The notes below the pieces were generated by a model that ran no database searches, had not been told where the DNA came from, and saw only the letters and a program-made list of their open reading frames with translations. A program made the translations under genes and the position numbers. From contig NZ_CP051261.1 of the NCBI RefSeq assembly GCF_014236855.1, positions 1,426,001-1,490,000 of the forward strand: 64,000 nt of DNA, written 5' to 3'. This DNA comes from Xanthomonas sp. SI. Lineage in GTDB: Bacteria > Pseudomonadota > Gammaproteobacteria > Xanthomonadales > Xanthomonadaceae. Positions 1-8,600 of the stretch are shown here, in pieces (within the stretch, counting starts at the first letter, position 1; each line of letters opens with the position of its first letter).

Positions 1-20
1 CTCTCCCGATGGGAGAGGGG
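1..20. terminator. Short hairpin at window edge
   Basis: The bases CTCTCCC-GAT-GGGAGAG form a perfect 7-bp stem with a 3-base loop, about 20 bases past the stop codon of the minus-strand TonB-like gene. No T-tract is visible inside the window, so it may be a terminator or part of a repeat that continues to the left. Confidence 0.35.
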
Positions 21-37
21 CTTGTCGCTGCGCGCGC

Positions 38-919
38 TCAGCGGTCGTCGCGCAGCGTGCCGCCGGGCAGGAACACCCAGGTGCGGGTCACCTGCAGGAT
101 GTCGATGTTGTCTTCGGTATGCGGCAGCGGCGGGAACGGTTGCGCCAGTTGCACCACCCGCATCGCCGCGGCGTCGAGCATCGGCACCCCGCTGGAGCGC
201 AGGATGCGGCTGCTCTCGACGCTGCCGTCGCGGCGCACGCCGACGCTGATCACCACCTGGCCGCCCAGCCGCTGCCGGCGCGCCTCGTCGGGATAGTTGA
301 GGTTGCCGACGCGTTCGGCGCGGTCCACCCAGGCGCGCAAATAATTGGCGTAGGCGTATTCGCGGGTGCTGGCGGAGACGAACTTGCGGTTCGGGCGCTT
401 GGCGTACTGCTCCGACCGCAGGTGCACTTCGGCGGCCAGGCGCGCCATCTCCGCATCGCGCTGCTCGCGCTGCGCATCCACCGGCTGGGTCGGGGCGTCG
501 GTGCGCGGCTGGGTCTGCGGAGCCGGCTGCGGCTGCTCGCCGCGCGCGCTGCTGACCACGCGCGGGGTCGGCTCCGGCGCCGCCGCCGCGGTCTGCGCGC
601 GCAGCGCCTGCGGCGCCAGGCCGTCGTGCTGCTGCGGCACGATGCCGGGCTGGCTGTCGCGCGGGCGCTGCGCCTTGTCGTGGTCGCCGCCGCCCTGCTG
701 GTTGGCCTGGGCCAGGAAATCGGCCTGCTTCGGCGTCAGCGGGGTGCTGGTCTGGCTGAAGATCACGTCCAGGGTCGGCACCAGCGGCGCGTCGTCGTCG
801 ATCGCGAAGCCCACCCCCAGGATCAGCAGGCCGTGCACGATCAGCGACAGCACCAGGGTGGCGCTGAGCCTGTCGCGCTCGCCGATGCGCGGCGCGGGCG
901 TCGCGGCGGCCGCGCTCAT
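38..919 (-). CDS. TonB-like energy transducer / TonB C-terminal domain protein
   Basis: This 293-residue protein has a cytoplasmic N-terminus, one membrane anchor at about residues 17-40 (LSATLVLSLIVHGLLILG), a long Gln/Pro/Ala-rich periplasmic spacer, and a C-terminal TonB-type domain (YPDEARRQRLGGQVVISVGV, then RDGSVESSRILRSSG). TonB proteins pass energy from the inner membrane to outer-membrane receptors. No ExbB/ExbD genes adjoin it, so the function may be specialised. The ATG at 919 overlaps the gshB stop codon (ATGA), which implies translational coupling. Longer open frames upstream lie in antisense or shifted frame to gshB and were not used. Confidence 0.85.
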   Translation of the reverse strand: MSAAAATPAPRIGERDRLSATLVLSLIVHGLLILGVGFAIDDDAPLVPTLDVIFSQTSTPLTPKQADFLAQANQQGGGDHDKAQRPRDSQPGIVPQQHDGLAPQALRAQTAAAAPEPTPRVVSSARGEQPQPAPQTQPRTDAPTQPVDAQREQRDAEMARLAAEVHLRSEQYAKRPNRKFVSASTREYAYANYLRAWVDRAERVGNLNYPDEARRQRLGGQVVISVGVRRDGSVESSRILRSSGVPMLDAAAMRVVQLAQPFPPLPHTEDNIDILQVTRTWVFLPGGTLRDDR

Positions 920-1866
920 CGCGCCGGGTAGGCCTCGATCGCGTCGAACAGCAGCCCGGCGATGTTCAGCCCGAACTGCGCGTCCAGTTCGCGCACGCAG
1001 GTCGGGCTGGTGACGTTGACCTCGGTCAGGAAATCGCCGATCACGTCCAGGCCGACGAAGCGCATGCCGCGCCGTTTCATCTCCGGGCCGACCTGGGCGG
1101 CGATCCAGCGGTCGCGCTCGCTCAGCGGGCGGCCTTCGCCGCGGCCGCCGGCGGCCAGGTTGCCGCGGAATTCGTCGCCCTGCGGGATCCGCGCCAGGCA
1201 GTAGTCCACCGGCACCCCATCCACCAGCAGGATGCGCTTGTCGCCGGCGCTGATGTCGGGAATGAAGCGCTGCGCCAGGGCCAGCGTGCGGCCGCCGTCG
1301 GTCAGCGTCTCCAGGATCACGTTGAGGTTGGGGTCGCCGGTGCCGCTGCGGAAGATCGAACGCCCGCCCATGCCGTCCAGCGGCTTCAGCACCGCCTGGC
1401 CGTGTTCGAGCACGAACGCCTTCAGCGCGGCCGCGTCGCGGCTGACCAGGGTCGGCGGGCAGCATTGCGGGAACAGCTGCGCAGCCAGCTTCTCGTTGAA
1501 GTCGCGCAGGCCCTGCGGGTCGTTGACCACCTGCGCGCCGGCGCGCTGGGCCACGCTCAGCACGTGGGTGTCGTACAGGAATTCCGAATCGAACGGCGGG
1601 TCCTTGCGCATCAGCACCACCTGCCCGGTACCGAACGCCAGCTCGGCGAACGCGCCCAGTTCGAACCAGCCGCTCTTGTCGTCGCGCACCTGCAGCGGCG
1701 CGGCCTGGGCCAGTGCGCGGCCTTCGCGCAGCGACAGCCCGCCGGGGCGCACGTAGTGCAAGCGGTGCCCGCGGCGCTGCGCTTCCAGCAACATCGCGAA
1801 GGTAGTGTCTTTGGCAATCTTGATGCTGGCGATGGGATCCATCACCACGATGACATCGAACGACAT
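916..1866 (-). CDS. gshB: Glutathione synthetase
   Basis: This 316-residue protein has the length of the E. coli enzyme. It begins MSFDVIVVMDPIASIKIAKD and has ATP-grasp features: VLKPLDGMGGRSIFR for nucleotide binding, and FVGLDVIGDFLTEVNVTSPT for metal and substrate binding near the C-terminus. It joins gamma-glutamylcysteine and glycine with ATP to make glutathione in the cytoplasm. The ATG at 1866 is chosen over an upstream start because the family begins exactly there. It sits divergently from pilG, a known xanthomonad neighbourhood, and runs into the TonB-like gene with a 4-base overlap. Confidence 0.95.
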   Translation of the reverse strand: MSFDVIVVMDPIASIKIAKDTTFAMLLEAQRRGHRLHYVRPGGLSLREGRALAQAAPLQVRDDKSGWFELGAFAELAFGTGQVVLMRKDPPFDSEFLYDTHVLSVAQRAGAQVVNDPQGLRDFNEKLAAQLFPQCCPPTLVSRDAAALKAFVLEHGQAVLKPLDGMGGRSIFRSGTGDPNLNVILETLTDGGRTLALAQRFIPDISAGDKRILLVDGVPVDYCLARIPQGDEFRGNLAAGGRGEGRPLSERDRWIAAQVGPEMKRRGMRFVGLDVIGDFLTEVNVTSPTCVRELDAQFGLNIAGLLFDAIEAYPAR

Positions 1867-2023
1867 GGCGTTACCCGGGGGACTGAGCGGAGGATGGTAG
1901 CGGGTCGGCGGCGGGGGTGCGCAAGGGCTGCGGCACGGGGCCGTGCGGTGACCTGCGGCGGCAATCAAACTGTGACATAGTTAGCGCTGGAAAGTGACAC
2001 AAAGCAGAGCCGTGGCGGCGGCC

Positions 2024-2053
2024 TTGACAGTCCGAGTGGGTCTTGGGATACAT
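2024..2053 (+). promoter_or_regulatory. Sigma-70-like promoter for the pil-chp operon
   Basis: A perfect -35 box TTGACA (2024-2029) is followed after 17 bases by GATACA (2047-2052), 57 bases before the pilG start codon. This is a close match to a housekeeping promoter and is the only strong candidate in the gshB-pilG gap. Confidence 0.6.
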
Positions 2054-2109
2054 GTCGTTTCGCAGCGACGTCGGAACCGATGAAGCGTCGCGCGCCTGGG
2101 GGCAAGTAA

Positions 2110-2511
2110 ATGAGTGAAAACACGACTGCGGGTGGGGAACTCGCAGGACTGAGGGTCATGGTGATCGATGACTCGAAGACGATCCGCCGTACTGCCGAAA
2201 CGCTGTTGAAGCGCGAGGGATGCGAGGTGGTCACCGCCACCGACGGCTTCGAGGCCCTGGCCAAGATCGCCGATCAGCAACCGCAGATCATCTTCGTGGA
2301 CATCATGATGCCGCGGCTGGACGGCTATCAGACCTGCGCGCTGATCAAGGGCAACCAGCTGTTCAAGGCGACGCCGGTGATCATGCTGTCCTCCAAGGAC
2401 GGCCTGTTCGACAAGGCGCGCGGGCGCATCGTCGGTTCCGAGCAGTACCTCACCAAACCCTTCACACGCGAAGAACTGCTGGGCGCGATCCGTACATACG
2501 TCAACGCCTGA
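2110..2511 (+). CDS. pilG: Type IV pilus response regulator PilG
   Basis: This is a single-domain CheY-like receiver of 133 residues. The acidic pocket is in MVIDDSKTIRRTAE, the phospho-acceptor Asp in IIFVDIMMPRLDGYQ, and the conserved Lys in YLTKPFTREE. In the Pseudomonas Pil-Chp system PilG acts downstream of ChpA and promotes pilus extension at the pole. It is the first gene of an operon that continues pilH, pilI, pilJ and chpA, with a good promoter just upstream. Confidence 0.95.
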   Translation: MSENTTAGGELAGLRVMVIDDSKTIRRTAETLLKREGCEVVTATDGFEALAKIADQQPQIIFVDIMMPRLDGYQTCALIKGNQLFKATPVIMLSSKDGLFDKARGRIVGSEQYLTKPFTREELLGAIRTYVNA

Positions 2512-2528
2512 CCAGGGGGAAAGGCACC

Positions 2529-2891
2529 ATGGCTCGAATCTTGTTGATCGAGGACTCACCGACCGACCGGGCGGTGTTTACGCAGTGGCTGGAAAAAGCC
2601 GGGCACGAGGTGCTCGCCACCGACAACGCCGAGGACGGGCTGAAAATCGTCCGCGAGCAGGCGCCGAGCCTGGTGCTGATGGACGTGGTGCTGCCGGGGA
2701 TGAGCGGCTTCCAGGCCACCCGCGCGCTGTCGCGCGACGAAGCCACCCGGCACATCCCGGTGCTGATCATCAGCACCAAGAGCATGGAGACCGACAAGGT
2801 CTGGGGCATGCGCCAGGGCGCCACCGACTACATCGTCAAGCCGCCGCGCGAAGACGAGCTGATCGCCCGCATCAACCAGCTGGTCGGCTGA
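2529..2891 (+). CDS. pilH: Type IV pilus response regulator PilH
   Basis: This second single-domain receiver has 120 residues and starts MARILLIEDSPTDRAVF. The phospho-acceptor Asp lies in LVLMDVVLPGMSGFQ and the Lys in DYIVKPPRED. In the related Pseudomonas pathway PilH counterbalances PilG, favouring pilus retraction or acting as a phosphate sink. It starts 17 bases after pilG and is followed one base later by pilI. The ATG at 2529 has a purine-rich site (AGGGGGAAAGG) just upstream. Confidence 0.94.
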   Translation: MARILLIEDSPTDRAVFTQWLEKAGHEVLATDNAEDGLKIVREQAPSLVLMDVVLPGMSGFQATRALSRDEATRHIPVLIISTKSMETDKVWGMRQGATDYIVKPPREDELIARINQLVG

Positions 2892-2892
2892 C

Positions 2893-3423
2893 GTGCGTTC
2901 GCCCTTCGACATCCTCGAGGCCTACGAGCAGCGCAGCCTGGCGCACGCGGTGCAGATGCCCGAGCGCGAATTCGACGAGGACATCTGGCGCGGGGTCGGC
3001 TTCCGCGTCGGCAACCGCCATCTGGTGTCCGACTTCCGCGAGGTGGTGGAAATCGTGCGCATGCCGCCGATCATCCCGGTGCCGGGCGCGCAGCCGTGGC
3101 TGCTGGGCGTGGGCAACCTGCGCGGCAACCTGTTTCCGGTAGTCGATTTGAAGCAGTTCATGGAAGGCCAGCGCACTTCGCTGCTGGAAGGCCAGCGCGT
3201 GCTGATCATGCGCCAGAGCGGCGGCGACGTGGCGCTGACCATCGACGAGCTGTTCGGCCAGCGCAGCTTCGCCGAATCGCAGGCGGTGGAACCCGGCGAG
3301 CTGGCGCAGGGCCGCTACGCGCACTTCGTCGACCGCGCGTTCCGCGGCGACACCCACGACTGGGGCGTGTTCTCGCTGTCGCTGCTGTCGCGTACACCCG
3401 AATTCCGTCAAGCCGCCGCCTGA
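2893..3423 (+). CDS. pilI: CheW-like adaptor PilI
   Basis: This 176-residue protein is a single CheW domain (GNRHLVSDFREVVEIVRMPP, then WLLGVGNLRGNLFPVVDLKQ). It should link the receptor PilJ to the kinase ChpA. The start is a GTG one base after the pilH stop codon, so translation is probably coupled. The first residues (RSPFDILEAYEQRSLAHAV) resemble other PilI proteins, which supports this start. Confidence 0.92.
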   Translation: MRSPFDILEAYEQRSLAHAVQMPEREFDEDIWRGVGFRVGNRHLVSDFREVVEIVRMPPIIPVPGAQPWLLGVGNLRGNLFPVVDLKQFMEGQRTSLLEGQRVLIMRQSGGDVALTIDELFGQRSFAESQAVEPGELAQGRYAHFVDRAFRGDTHDWGVFSLSLLSRTPEFRQAAA

Positions 3424-3463
3424 GCGCGCGGCCTGCCTTCGCATCGAAGATCGAGGTCGAATC

Positions 3464-5500
3464 ATGAGTACTGCACCGGACGCCCCCAAGGCCAGCAAGC
3501 TTGGCAGCATGGGGACGAGTTTCTGGCTGGGCCTGTTGGCGCTGTCGCTGATCGTGTTCGGCGCCAATACCGGCGTGGCCACCTGGCAGGGCAACCGCCT
3601 GGCCGGCGCCAGCACCGGCGCGGCCGACCTGCAGGTGCTGTCGCAGCAGCTGGCCAACCAGGGCCGCGATGCGGTCTCCGGCAACGCGGCCACCTACAAG
3701 CAATTCAAGCAGACCAAGGCGCGGGTGGAGAGCACCGTCGCCGCGCTCAACGCGCGCTATGCCAACGAGACCGGCATCGCCGGCCCGCTGGAGGAACTCA
3801 ACCGCACCTGGACCCCGCTGGGCAAGAACGCGCAGCAGGTGGTGGACAGCGAGCCGGCGGTGCTGGCGCTGGCCGGCAACGCCGAGCGCTTCGTCGGCGG
3901 CGTGCCGCAGCTGCAGGCGCAGTTGAACGAGGTGGTGCGCGCGATGACCGTCGGTGGCGCGCCCGCCGCGCAGATCTACAACACCCTGCAACAGGTGGTG
4001 GTGGCCGGCACCATGGCCCGCCGCGTCACCGAGATGCGGGCGGGCGGCAGTGGCGCGGCCAGCGCCGGCGATGCGCTGGCGCGCGACTCGGTGGTGTTCG
4101 GGCAGATGCTCGAGGGCCTGCGCAACGGCAACGAGGAACTGGGCATCGCGCCGGTGCGCAACGCCGCCGCGCTGGCCGCGCTGGAGCAGTCGCAGGCGCA
4201 GTGGGCGGAAATGAAGAAGGACCTGGACGCGTTGCTGGCCAGTTCGCGCAGCCTGTTCGCCGCGCAGTCCTCGGCCGCGGCGTTGACCGCCGGCTCGGAC
4301 AAGATGCTCGACGACAGCAAGAAGCTGTTCGACGCATTCTCCGCGTTCGGCTCCACCCGCGACACCCGCCTGTTCCCGAACTTCTGGTTGGGCGTGGTAT
4401 CCGGCCTGCTGGCGCTGCTGTCGATCATCGGCTTCGTCTGGACCTCGGTGCGCAGCCGCACCCGCGACCAGGAAATCCGCTACCAGACCCAGGTCGAATA
4501 CAACAGCCGCAACCAGCAGGCGATCATGCGCCTGCTCGACGAAATCAGTTCGCTCGGCGAAGGCGACCTGACCGTCAAGGCCTCGGTCACCGAGGACATG
4601 ACCGGCGCCATCGCCGACGCGATCAACTACGCGGTCGACGAGCTGCGCCACCTGGTCACCACGATCAACGACACCTCGGCCAAGGTCGCCATCTCCACCG
4701 AGGAAACCCAGGCCACCGCGCTGCAGCTGGCCGAGGCCGCCGGCCACCAGGCCGAGCAGATCGGTTCGGCGTCCGAGCGCATCAACGAAATCGCCGCCAG
4801 CATCGAACAGGTCTCGCGCAACTCCAGCGAGTCGGCCGAAGTGGCGCAGCGTTCGGTGGTGATCGCCGCCGAGGGCGCCGGCGTGGTCCGCGAGACCATC
4901 CAGGGCATGGACCAGATCCGCGACCAGATCCAGGAAACCTCCAAGCGCATCAAGCGCCTGGGCGAATCGACCCAGGAAATCGGCTCGATCGTCGAACTGA
5001 TCAACGACATTTCCGAGCAGACCAACATCCTGGCGCTCAACGCCGCGGTGCAGGCCGCCTCGGCAGGCGAGGCCGGTCGCGGCTTCGCGCTGGTCGCCGA
5101 CGAAGTGCAGCGCCTGGCCGAACGCACCTCCGGCGCCACGCGCCGGATCGAAGGCCTGGTGCAGACGATTCAGGCCGATACCAACGAAGCGGTCAGCTCG
5201 ATGGAGCAGACCACCTCCGAAGTGGTGTCCGGCGCGCGCCTGGCCGAAGACGCCGGCACCGCGCTGACCGAGATCGAGCGCGTCTCCAACGCGCTCAACA
5301 ACCTGATCAAGAACATCTCCATCGCCGCGCACCAGCAGTCCGCCGCGGCGACCGACATCACCCAGACGATGGACGTGATCCGCCGCATCACCGGACAGAC
5401 CTCGCAAGGTGCCGGCCAGACCGCCGAATCGATCGGACGGCTGGCGCAGCTGGCGGCGGATCTGCGGCGCTCGGTCGCCGACTTCAAGCTGCCGGCGTGA
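3464..5500 (+). CDS. pilJ: Type IV pilus methyl-accepting chemoreceptor PilJ
   Basis: This 678-residue receptor has two membrane spans, about residues 14-36 and 304-328, enclosing a periplasmic PilJ-type sensing region rich in helix-forming residues. The second half is the cytoplasmic signalling coiled coil, with the conserved hairpin tip SEQTNILALNAAVQAASAGE around residue 515. It senses pilus or surface signals and controls ChpA through the CheW adaptors. It follows pilI by 40 bases. No methyltransferase gene (pilK) follows it, unlike in Pseudomonas. Confidence 0.95.
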   Translation: MSTAPDAPKASKLGSMGTSFWLGLLALSLIVFGANTGVATWQGNRLAGASTGAADLQVLSQQLANQGRDAVSGNAATYKQFKQTKARVESTVAALNARYANETGIAGPLEELNRTWTPLGKNAQQVVDSEPAVLALAGNAERFVGGVPQLQAQLNEVVRAMTVGGAPAAQIYNTLQQVVVAGTMARRVTEMRAGGSGAASAGDALARDSVVFGQMLEGLRNGNEELGIAPVRNAAALAALEQSQAQWAEMKKDLDALLASSRSLFAAQSSAAALTAGSDKMLDDSKKLFDAFSAFGSTRDTRLFPNFWLGVVSGLLALLSIIGFVWTSVRSRTRDQEIRYQTQVEYNSRNQQAIMRLLDEISSLGEGDLTVKASVTEDMTGAIADAINYAVDELRHLVTTINDTSAKVAISTEETQATALQLAEAAGHQAEQIGSASERINEIAASIEQVSRNSSESAEVAQRSVVIAAEGAGVVRETIQGMDQIRDQIQETSKRIKRLGESTQEIGSIVELINDISEQTNILALNAAVQAASAGEAGRGFALVADEVQRLAERTSGATRRIEGLVQTIQADTNEAVSSMEQTTSEVVSGARLAEDAGTALTEIERVSNALNNLIKNISIAAHQQSAAATDITQTMDVIRRITGQTSQGAGQTAESIGRLAQLAADLRRSVADFKLPA

Positions 5501-5532
5501 GCGGATCGGAACAGGGTGGAAGGAAAGCGCAC

Positions 5533-5616
5533 ATGACGTACCGTGAACACTCCCTGCTCACCGCCGCCGCGCTGGCGACGCGCGGCGCGTGGCCGTCCGC
5601 GGGAGCGCCGCGATGA
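5533..5616 (+). CDS. Possible 27-residue leader peptide before chpA
   Basis: A small open frame starts with ATG at 5533 behind a strong ribosome site (GGAAGGAAAG, 5 bases upstream) and encodes MTYREHSLLTAAALATRG and nine further residues. Its TGA overlaps the chpA ATG (ATGA at 5613-5616), the arrangement seen for coupled genes, while chpA itself has no obvious ribosome site outside this frame. It occupies the place of pilK in Pseudomonas. It could be a coupling leader peptide or chance. Confidence 0.4.
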   Translation: MTYREHSLLTAAALATRGAWPSAGAPR

Positions 5617-8600
5617 GCGCGCTGCGCGATGCGATGAGCCATGCCGCCCTGGGCTGGGTCAAGCCGGAGCTGGACGAGACCCTGCGCCAGGTGCGCGGGG
5701 AGATCGAATACTTCGTCGAAGACCCGGCCGACACCAGCCGCATGCGCTTCTGCGCCGGCTACCTGCACCAGGTGCAGGGCACCTTGCGCATGGTCGAGCT
5801 GTACGCGCCGGCGATGGTCGCCGAGGAACTGGAACTGCTGGCCATCGCCGTGCAGAACGGCCAGGTGCCCGACCGCGACGAGGCCTGCGCCACGCTGATG
5901 CGCGGCACCGTGCTGCTGCCCGATTATCTGGAGCGTCTGCAGGACGGCCATCGCGACATCCCGATCGTGCTGCTGCCGCTGCTCAACGAGATCCGCGCCT
6001 CGCGCGGCGAGCCCGGGCTCAGCGAAGGCGCGCTGTTCGCGCTGTCGCCCGACGCCAGCGCCGCCACCGAGGCCGAGCTGGACCATGCCCGCGGCAGCCT
6101 CAGCGGCCGCAACCGCGAACTGCTGGACACCGTCGGTACCGCGATCAAGGAAGAACTGCTGCGGGTCAAGGACGCACTCGACCTGCACCTGCGCACCGGC
6201 GGCGACGTCGCCGCGCTGCAGACCCAGGTGGACGAACTGGGCAGCGTCGCCGACACCCTCGGGGTGATGGGCCTGGGCGTGGCCCGCGGCGTGGTGGTGC
6301 AGCAGCGCGATGCGCTGCGCAGCATCGTCGAAGGCGAGCGCCAGGCCGACGAAGGCCTGTTGCTGGATATCGCCGGCGCGCTGCTGTACGTGGATGCCTC
6401 GCTCGACGACCAGGTCGCCTATCTCGGCGCCAGCGCCGGCATCCACGACGATGCCAGCGCCGCCGAGGCGCGGCGCACGGTGGAAGTGCTGGCGCACGAG
6501 GCGATCGCCAATTTCGCCGCCGCGCGCGAGCATTTCGTCGCCTTCATCGAGACCAACTGGGAACACGAGCGCCTGACCGAAGTGCCGCGCCTGCTCGGCG
6601 AGGTCGCCGGTGCGCTGCGCATGCTGGAACTGCCGCAACCGGCCGATTACCTGGAAGGCGTGCGCCGCTACGTGGCCACCGAACTGATCGGCAAGCGCCG
6701 CGTGCCCAGCGGGCGCCAGCTGGACACGCTGGCCGATGCGATGGCCAGCCTGGAGTACTACCTGGAAGCGCTGCGCGAGCGCCGCCCGGGCCGCGAGGAA
6801 ATCCTCGATATCACCCGCACCAGCCTGGAAACGCTGCGCTACTGGCCGTTGCCCAGCGAGGTGCCGGCGCCGCAGGGCGTGGTGCCGCAGGCGGCCGATG
6901 CGCCGTCGCTCGCGCCCTTGGCGGAGCTGGATATCGCGTCGGCCGACGACGTGGCCGATGTGCCGAGGACGGTGTCCGCGCCGCCGCCGGTGCCGTCCTG
7001 GGATCTGGCGCCGGTCGCTGACGTGCCGATGGCCGCGAGCGTGCCGCCGCCGCTGCCGGGCGAGACGCCGCAGGCGCCGCAGTGGACGCTGCACGAAGAT
7101 ACCGACGCCGTTGCGAACGCCGAGGCTGCCGAGCGCATCGATGCCGAGCCGTCCGTCGCGGCGGCCGACGCTGCAGGCAACGAAGATGCGTCCGTCGTCG
7201 CCTCGTCGCCGATCAGCTTCGATCCGGTCGCCGCCGAACAGGAAGAATGGTCGGCCGCCGTCGAGCCGCTGCAGATCAGCACCGACACGCTGGCGTTGGA
7301 AGGCGATGCCTTGCGTTGGGAAAGCGCCGAGGCGTCGGCCGAGCAGGCCGTCGCGCCTGGCGAGGGCACGCCCGCGACCGACGAAGCGCCGGCCAACTAC
7401 GGTTTCGACCCGGTGGCCGCCGAATACGCCGAACTCGAAGCCGCTGCCGAGCACGACGATCCGGCCCTGGTCGTCGTCGATGCCCCGGTGGCCGCGCCCA
7501 CCGACAACGTCCACGACGATGTGCTGGTGATCGAACTGGAGGATGCGCCGGCCTTCGCCGACGCCGCGTCCGACGAGGTCCACAGCATCGCGTGGAACGA
7601 GACGCCGGCGACCCTGGCCGACGACGACAGCGACGCTGTCGCCGAGCCCGCCACGCCGACTATCGACCTTTCGTCGAGCGATACCGTGTTCGTGGCCGAG
7701 GCCGAGAGCGACACAGCCCCGCACGCGGATGCCGGCGAGACCGAGCATACCGACGCCGATGCAGGCGCCGAACAGAGTCCGTTCGTCGACCTGGCGTGGC
7801 CGGAGCCGACCCCGGAGCCGGAAGCGCCGGCGCCCGGCGTGCACAAGGCCAGCATCCAGCCGATCGAACTGGACGCCGCGTCGGCCGCATTCCTCGCCGA
7901 ACTCGACGCCGCTGCCGCACAGTTCGATGTCGCCGCGCCCGCCGCTAGCGAGTCCGCCGGCGCGACCGAGACCGCCGCCGACCACGCGCCAGCGCCGACC
8001 GATGCGGTCGCGCCGCCCGAGGCGCCCGCGCCGGTCGCCATCGATGGCGGCTTCGTGGACGACGGTGGCGAGATCGACGCCGACATCCGCGAGGTGTTCC
8101 TCGAGGAGTTCGACGAGGAACTGGTCAACCTCGGCACCCTGCTGCCGGCATGGCGCGCGTCGCCGAATCACATGGAAAGCCTGCGTCCGATCCGGCGCGT
8201 GTTCCACACCCTCAAAGGCAGCGGCCGACTGGTCGGCGCGCGCGTGCTCGGCGAGTTCAGCTGGAAGATCGAGGGCATGCTCAATCGCGTGCTCGATGGC
8301 ACCCGCGTGGCCAGCCCGGCCGTGGTGACCATGGTCGAACTGGCTTACGAGGTGTTGCCGCAGCTCAATGCGGCACTGCGCGGGCACGGCGTCATCCATG
8401 CCGATCTGGGCGCGATCCAGGCGGTCGCCGACCGCATCGCGGCAGGCGAGGACGCCTATTATTTCGCCGCCGCGCCGGCACCGGCCGTTGCCGCGCCGCG
8501 CGCCGGCACGCCGGCCTCGGTGGACAGCGTGCTGCGCGAGATCCTCGAAGCCGAAGTCGGCACGCATCTGGAGACGGTCCGCGACTGGCTGCAGCATGCG

